From Deltaproteobacteria bacterium (GTDB lineage: Bacteria; Desulfobacterota; Desulfobacteria; Desulfobacterales; UBA11574), in contig JAFDCA010000010.1 in NCBI GenBank assembly GCA_019313025.1, forward strand, positions 1 through 9,841: a DNA stretch of 9,841 nucleotides. Reading direction: 5' to 3'. Positions within the stretch are counted from its first letter, which is position 1; every line of letters starts with the position of its first letter. Of the stretch, positions 6,817-9,841 are shown in pieces. The notes under the pieces are model-generated. The model had not been told where the DNA came from and searched no databases. It saw only the letters and a program-made list of their open reading frames with translations. The translations under genes were made by a program, and so were the position numbers.

Positions 6817-9200
6817 ATCATCCGAAAACGTTTTCCGAAAAGGAGACTGCCATTGGTCAGCTTTTCCAGAACAGGGGATATATTGCGCCGATTGTTAATT
6901 TGAGTACCACAGAAGATCCTTCAGACGGAAACGTGGTGGTTTATGTCCATATCGACAAGGGGGATTTTTTTCATGTCCGACACTTTGAAATCAAAGGAAA
7001 CCGGGCCTTTTCAGAAACACGCCTTAAAATGCGGATCAAGACATACAAATCATGGTTGATTCCGGATTTTATGAGGCGTTTTAAGAAAAAAGAATTTGAT
7101 AAAGATATCAAAAATCTAATTCAATTTTATCGGAGAAAAGGGTATCCGGACGTTGTCGTAAACGCCGTTGTCGACAAGGATGCCAAAACTCAAAATGTGT
7201 TTATTTCTTTAAACATAGATGAAGGACCAAGATATGACATTGAATTTCAGGGAAACAAGGCGTTTTGGGATTTTTGGCTAAGGAAAGATCTCATTCTTTT
7301 TAAGGAGGGGAACCGAAGGGACTTTGGTTTGAAAAAAAGTATACGCAAGATAAGGAAACGGTATTTAAAAGCAGGGTATAAAGAATGCCGGATAGAGATG
7401 GTTTCTAAAGGAAAACAAGAAGCCGGTCAACCGGTTCGTAACATCCGTCTGATGATTGATGAGGGGCCGCAATACATCGTAAATTCCATCGATTTTAAAG
7501 GGAATCGTGTGTTTGATTCAAAAAAGATCAAAAAACAGATGTTGACCCGAACCCCGGGAATTATCGCAAACGGTGCCTTTGTTCAGGAGACCTTGGAAGA
7601 GGATAAACGCGCCATAACGTCTCTTTATCTCGATCAGGGCTATACGAACACGACAGTGAAAGATCAGATAAAAGCGGATAAAGACATTAAAGGAAAAAGA
7701 CAACATGTAGACATGACAATTAAAATAAAAGAAGGAGTTCAGACCCACGTCAAATCCCTAACAATTCACGGGCTGAATGTGTTACCAGACGCTCAGGCCC
7801 GCGAGGCCGTCACGTTGAAAGAAGGATCTAAGTTCCGGGGCTATATGATTCGCAGCGATGAAAACCTTTTATCTTCCCTAATTTCTGAAAAGGGTTACCC
7901 CCATGTCAAGGTCACGGGAAGTTGGGCCATCAGCCAGAACAACACCGAAGCTTCTGTGACGTATAAAGTTGATGAAGGGCCTTTTGTTAAGATGGGACAA
8001 GTGGCTTATGCAGGAAATTTTCTCACCAAAAGACGTATTGTACAAAATGAACTCGAACTCGATCCGGGAGAGCCGTTTTCTCTGAAGAAGTTTTTGAGAT
8101 CCCAGCGAAATATCCGGGACATCGAAGCCTTTGATTCGGTCCGTTTTAACACTTTCGGGTTAAAGGAAAAGACGGACAAAGTGAATCTGTTTCTGGAATT
8201 GGAAGAGAAAAAGCCTTATTACATTCAGTCTGGCGGAGGATATGATACCGAAAGGGGGTTTTATGCAAACATCCTGGCCGGCGACCGGAACCTTTTTGGC
8301 TTAAACAAGCATATTTGGGCGAGTGGCGAAATCAGCCAGATAGGATACCGAGGAGACCTGGGCATCTCTGAACCCAAATTTCTGGGGACTCGAATCAAGG
8401 CGGCACTCAACATGTTTGGTGAAAACAGAGAGGAGTTTAATACAAATTTCGGTACCAGAGAAAGGGGCGTTTCCTTATCGTTCAACCGAAGGTTTCTTGA
8501 GAAATTTAACGGGGACATTTCTTTTGTTTATTCCTACAGGAAGGACTATCCGAGAGATTCGGAATTTATATTGGTCAATGAAGAAAATAGATTTGAGCCC
8601 AGAGAAATTGTGACGATAAGTCCCTCTCTTGTTTATAATGCCATAGATTCCTATATACGTCCCAGAAAAGGACTTTATTCATCTTTGCTCATGGATCTTT
8701 CCAAGGGGATCAACAACTCTCTGGATGATTTTTTTAGATACCGTTTTGAAGTTCGAAAATATTATACGCCTTTAGAAAACTTAAGTTTTGCCCTGCGGGG
8801 ACGGGTCGGGGATATTACCCCCTTCAAGGAGGCCAGCACCCTACCGGAAGACCAGCTTTTTTTCCTGGGCGGAACATCCACCGTTCGCGGATTTGACGAA
8901 AACCTGCTTCGATTTGACGTGTTCGACAAGGCAGTGGGCGGGTTAACTACAATCCTTGGTAATGTCGAGACAAGGATTGATTTAGGACCTAATTTTGAGT
9001 TTTCTTTATTTTACGACATCGGCAGCGTCAGGGATGCGATTGTCGACCAAGGTTCGGATGAGTTTCGTTCTTCAGTGGGGGCAGGGCTGCACTATTTTAC
9101 GCCCATCGGTCCTATCGGGGCCTATTACGGGCACAAACTGGATAGAAAGCCTGGTGAAAGCGCAGGTCGGTTTCATTTCACCATAGGGTTTAGATTTTAA
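6792..9200 (+). CDS. Omp85 (BamA/TamA-type) outer-membrane protein, main part with POTRA repeats and beta-barrel
   Basis: 802 codons if counted from ATG 6792, ending in TAA; the true gene probably begins at 6375. Nothing resembles a signal peptide at 6792 and the ribosome site is poor, so a product started here would stay in the cytoplasm. In this numbering: the rest of POTRA 2 (to ~58), POTRA 3 (60-146), 4 (147-225), 5 (226-315), 6 (316-396), 7 (397-472). Each begins with a strand ending in G-N or G-x-N (HFEIKGN, DIEFQGN, SIDFKGN) and ends in DEG/KEG/DKG. The barrel spans ~475-802 and includes the Omp85 loop-6 motif VRGF (698-701). It closes with FHFTIGFRF, an outer-membrane beta-signal with terminal Phe. 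Seven POTRAs exceed BamA (five) and TamA (three). Position after tamB points to a TAM-type partner. Omp85 identity certain; BamA versus TamA role open. Confidence 0.9.
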   Translation: MQLRTGDAYHPKTFSEKETAIGQLFQNRGYIAPIVNLSTTEDPSDGNVVVYVHIDKGDFFHVRHFEIKGNRAFSETRLKMRIKTYKSWLIPDFMRRFKKKEFDKDIKNLIQFYRRKGYPDVVVNAVVDKDAKTQNVFISLNIDEGPRYDIEFQGNKAFWDFWLRKDLILFKEGNRRDFGLKKSIRKIRKRYLKAGYKECRIEMVSKGKQEAGQPVRNIRLMIDEGPQYIVNSIDFKGNRVFDSKKIKKQMLTRTPGIIANGAFVQETLEEDKRAITSLYLDQGYTNTTVKDQIKADKDIKGKRQHVDMTIKIKEGVQTHVKSLTIHGLNVLPDAQAREAVTLKEGSKFRGYMIRSDENLLSSLISEKGYPHVKVTGSWAISQNNTEASVTYKVDEGPFVKMGQVAYAGNFLTKRRIVQNELELDPGEPFSLKKFLRSQRNIRDIEAFDSVRFNTFGLKEKTDKVNLFLELEEKKPYYIQSGGGYDTERGFYANILAGDRNLFGLNKHIWASGEISQIGYRGDLGISEPKFLGTRIKAALNMFGENREEFNTNFGTRERGVSLSFNRRFLEKFNGDISFVYSYRKDYPRDSEFILVNEENRFEPREIVTISPSLVYNAIDSYIRPRKGLYSSLLMDLSKGINNSLDDFFRYRFEVRKYYTPLENLSFALRGRVGDITPFKEASTLPEDQLFFLGGTSTVRGFDENLLRFDVFDKAVGGLTTILGNVETRIDLGPNFEFSLFYDIGSVRDAIVDQGSDEFRSSVGAGLHYFTPIGPIGAYYGHKLDRKPGESAGRFHFTIGFRF

Positions 9201-9487
9201 ACCGCCGTTTGACTTGGTGCTCTACATAAATACGATGACATCATTTTATCTGGACACTATCCTGTATAAACTGACGTCTATAAGTTTGAAGTGTCTAAAA
9301 TGAGCCAAAGCCCGCCCCGGTGCACATCGCTCATATTTGATTGAACCTATGTCTTATTACAAACCTGACTTTTTGATTAAAGAGTATTGGTTATCGGTCT
9401 GGGCCAGGGTTGAGAAACGCGCTTATAGCGCGATTAATTATATTTAAAATTGTTAGAATACCTTAACTTTAGCCACTTTAGTTCACT
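9201..9487. other. Gene-free stretch downstream of the Omp85 gene
   Basis: I see no gene, tRNA or clear terminator here. A 4-bp hairpin overlaps the stop codon (AAAC 9199-9202 / GTTT 9207-9210), too weak to act alone. A GC-only hairpin lies at 9418-9432. Transcription of the tamB operon must end somewhere in this interval, but no hairpin plus U-tract is visible on the plus strand. Confidence 0.5.
9418..9432. other. Short GC-rich hairpin
   Basis: CGCGC, loop TTATA, GCGCG: a 5-bp all-GC stem about 220 bp after the Omp85 stop. The downstream sequence is AT-rich (ATTAATTATATTT) but has no uninterrupted T-tract, so it is only a possible weak terminator, on either strand. Confidence 0.3.
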
Positions 9488-9497
9488 TTACACTTTT

Positions 9498-9515
9498 GCA
9501 TGCATAGCATGCATA
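9498..9515. repeat. Two tandem copies of a 9-bp unit
   Basis: GCATGCATA occurs twice back to back. Each unit contains the self-complementary ATGCAT, so the pair can also form a 6-bp stem with a 3-base AGC loop (9500-9514). No T-tract follows on either strand. Function unknown. Confidence 0.5.
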
Positions 9516-9601
9516 GAATGAAAAAACCAAAATATATATACTTTGCCGTATTTTAAAGATACATATACTATAGCTATTGTCAGAATAACATTCCGTTTCA
9601 T

Positions 9602-9664
9602 CCGCCGGGTAATTTCGTTGAGATCTGCAAGAACTCGCAAACAAAAGCGCGTAAAAAAGAACAT
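9602..9664 (-). repeat. Left arm of an imperfect inverted repeat of gene starts
   Basis: The minus strand from 9664 to 9602 aligns with the plus strand from 9728 to 9793 at about 75% identity by hand count, with one 3-base gap. The best-conserved core is CTCAACGAAAT followed by CCGGCGG. The arms face away from each other across a 63-bp AT-rich spacer containing a T8 run (9701-9708). Several of the differences are synonymous (GAT/GAC, ATT/ATC), as expected of diverged coding copies rather than of a structural repeat. Confidence 0.6.
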
Positions 9665-9727
9665 GTCCATGGCTTTTTAGAATATCGTTCAGTAGTTTAC
9701 TTTTTTTTAATTTGAAATACTTCGAAG

Positions 9728-9841
9728 ATGTTCTCTTTATCGCGCTCTCATTTGCTCACACAGCTTCCCGACCTCAACGAAATCATCCGGCGGCTTACGG
9801 TAAATCGTGACCGTTATTCATTCAATCGGAACATATTTTTG
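9728..9841 (+). CDS. Start of an unrecognised gene, runs off the right edge
   Basis: 38 codons open from ATG 9728 to the last base. The N-terminus reads MFSLSRSHLLTQLPDLNEII, continuing RRLTVNRDRYSFNRNIFL. I do not recognise the family. There is no signal peptide; the segment looks like a soluble, probably helical N-terminus. The Shine-Dalgarno match is poor (GAAG abuts the ATG). The main support for coding is its match to the inverted copy starting at 9664 in the same phase, with conserved LxDLNEIxRR and synonymous third-base changes. It begins 527 bp after the Omp85 stop, so it is probably a separate transcription unit. Confidence 0.45.
   Translation, partial: MFSLSRSHLLTQLPDLNEIIRRLTVNRDRYSFNRNIFL

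Larger units (their letters stand above)
9488..9664 (-). pseudogene. Probable decayed copy of the gene that starts at 9728
   Basis: A minus-strand frame from ATG 9664 (also ATG 9670) runs to a stop at 9488, about 58 codons. Its first 21 codons (MFFFTRFCLRVLADLNEITRR) are clearly related to the plus-strand start at 9728 (MFSLSRSHLLTQLPDLNEIIRR). By hand count 12 of 21 residues and 47 of 63 bases agree, with one 3-base gap. After that the protein similarity stops, yet DNA similarity seems to resume (GTTATTC, minus 9589-9583 and plus 9813-9819) after an apparent 7-base deletion, which would shift the frame. The remaining translation (ILTIAIVYVSLKYGKVYIFW) is then likely out-of-frame noise. No good ribosome site is seen. 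A real short gene is possible but less likely. Confidence 0.4.

Noticed and set aside
9418..9432. Rho-independent terminator of the tamB operon
   Set aside because: The stem is only 5 bp and no run of T follows on the plus strand.
9201..9841. Mobile element, CRISPR array or tRNA in the right-hand region
   Set aside because: No spaced repeat array, no transposase motif, no target-site duplication and no cloverleaf could be seen; only a single inverted pair and one short tandem repeat.

Overview
The window looks like chromosomal DNA from a Gram-negative (diderm) bacterium. By gene content, gene order and a moderately AT-rich composition judged by eye, it is most like a Desulfobacterota/deltaproteobacterial genome. 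That taxonomic guess is inference. The dominant theme is outer-membrane biogenesis and transport between the inner and outer membranes.

Layout. Two divergent gene pairs flank a ~425 bp intergenic region (2023-2447). Leftward runs a small predicted lipoprotein (1483-2022, minus), followed 51 bp later by an AsmA-family inner-membrane protein whose 3' end lies outside the window (1-1431, minus). Rightward runs a full-length TamB homologue (2448-6359). It is followed 15 bp later by an Omp85 (BamA/TamA-type) outer-membrane protein gene (6375-9200) that carries a single in-frame TGA at 6774-6776. After 9200 comes about 0.5 kb without a convincing intact gene. The right end holds two homologous gene starts in inverted orientation: a probably decayed copy on the minus strand (start at 9664) and a copy on the plus strand (start at 9728) that leaves the window.

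How the genes fit together. TamB is an inner-membrane-anchored, groove-shaped periplasm-spanning protein. Omp85 proteins supply the outer-membrane barrel with POTRA domains that dock such partners. AsmA-family proteins share TamB's architecture. The locus therefore holds two bridge-type proteins back to back, one with an Omp85 partner and one with an unrecognised lipoprotein.

Most notable points: (1) the lone in-frame UGA in POTRA 2 of the Omp85 gene, with coherent sequence on both sides and a hairpin just downstream that fits a loose bacterial SECIS geometry; a nonsense mutation or sequencing error remains more likely than recoding; (2) a G-x4-P motif recurring about every 100 residues through TamB; (3) seven POTRA-like repeats in the Omp85 protein; (4) the inverted pair of homologous gene starts at the right edge. 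I did not find a clear, wholly new multi-gene system.
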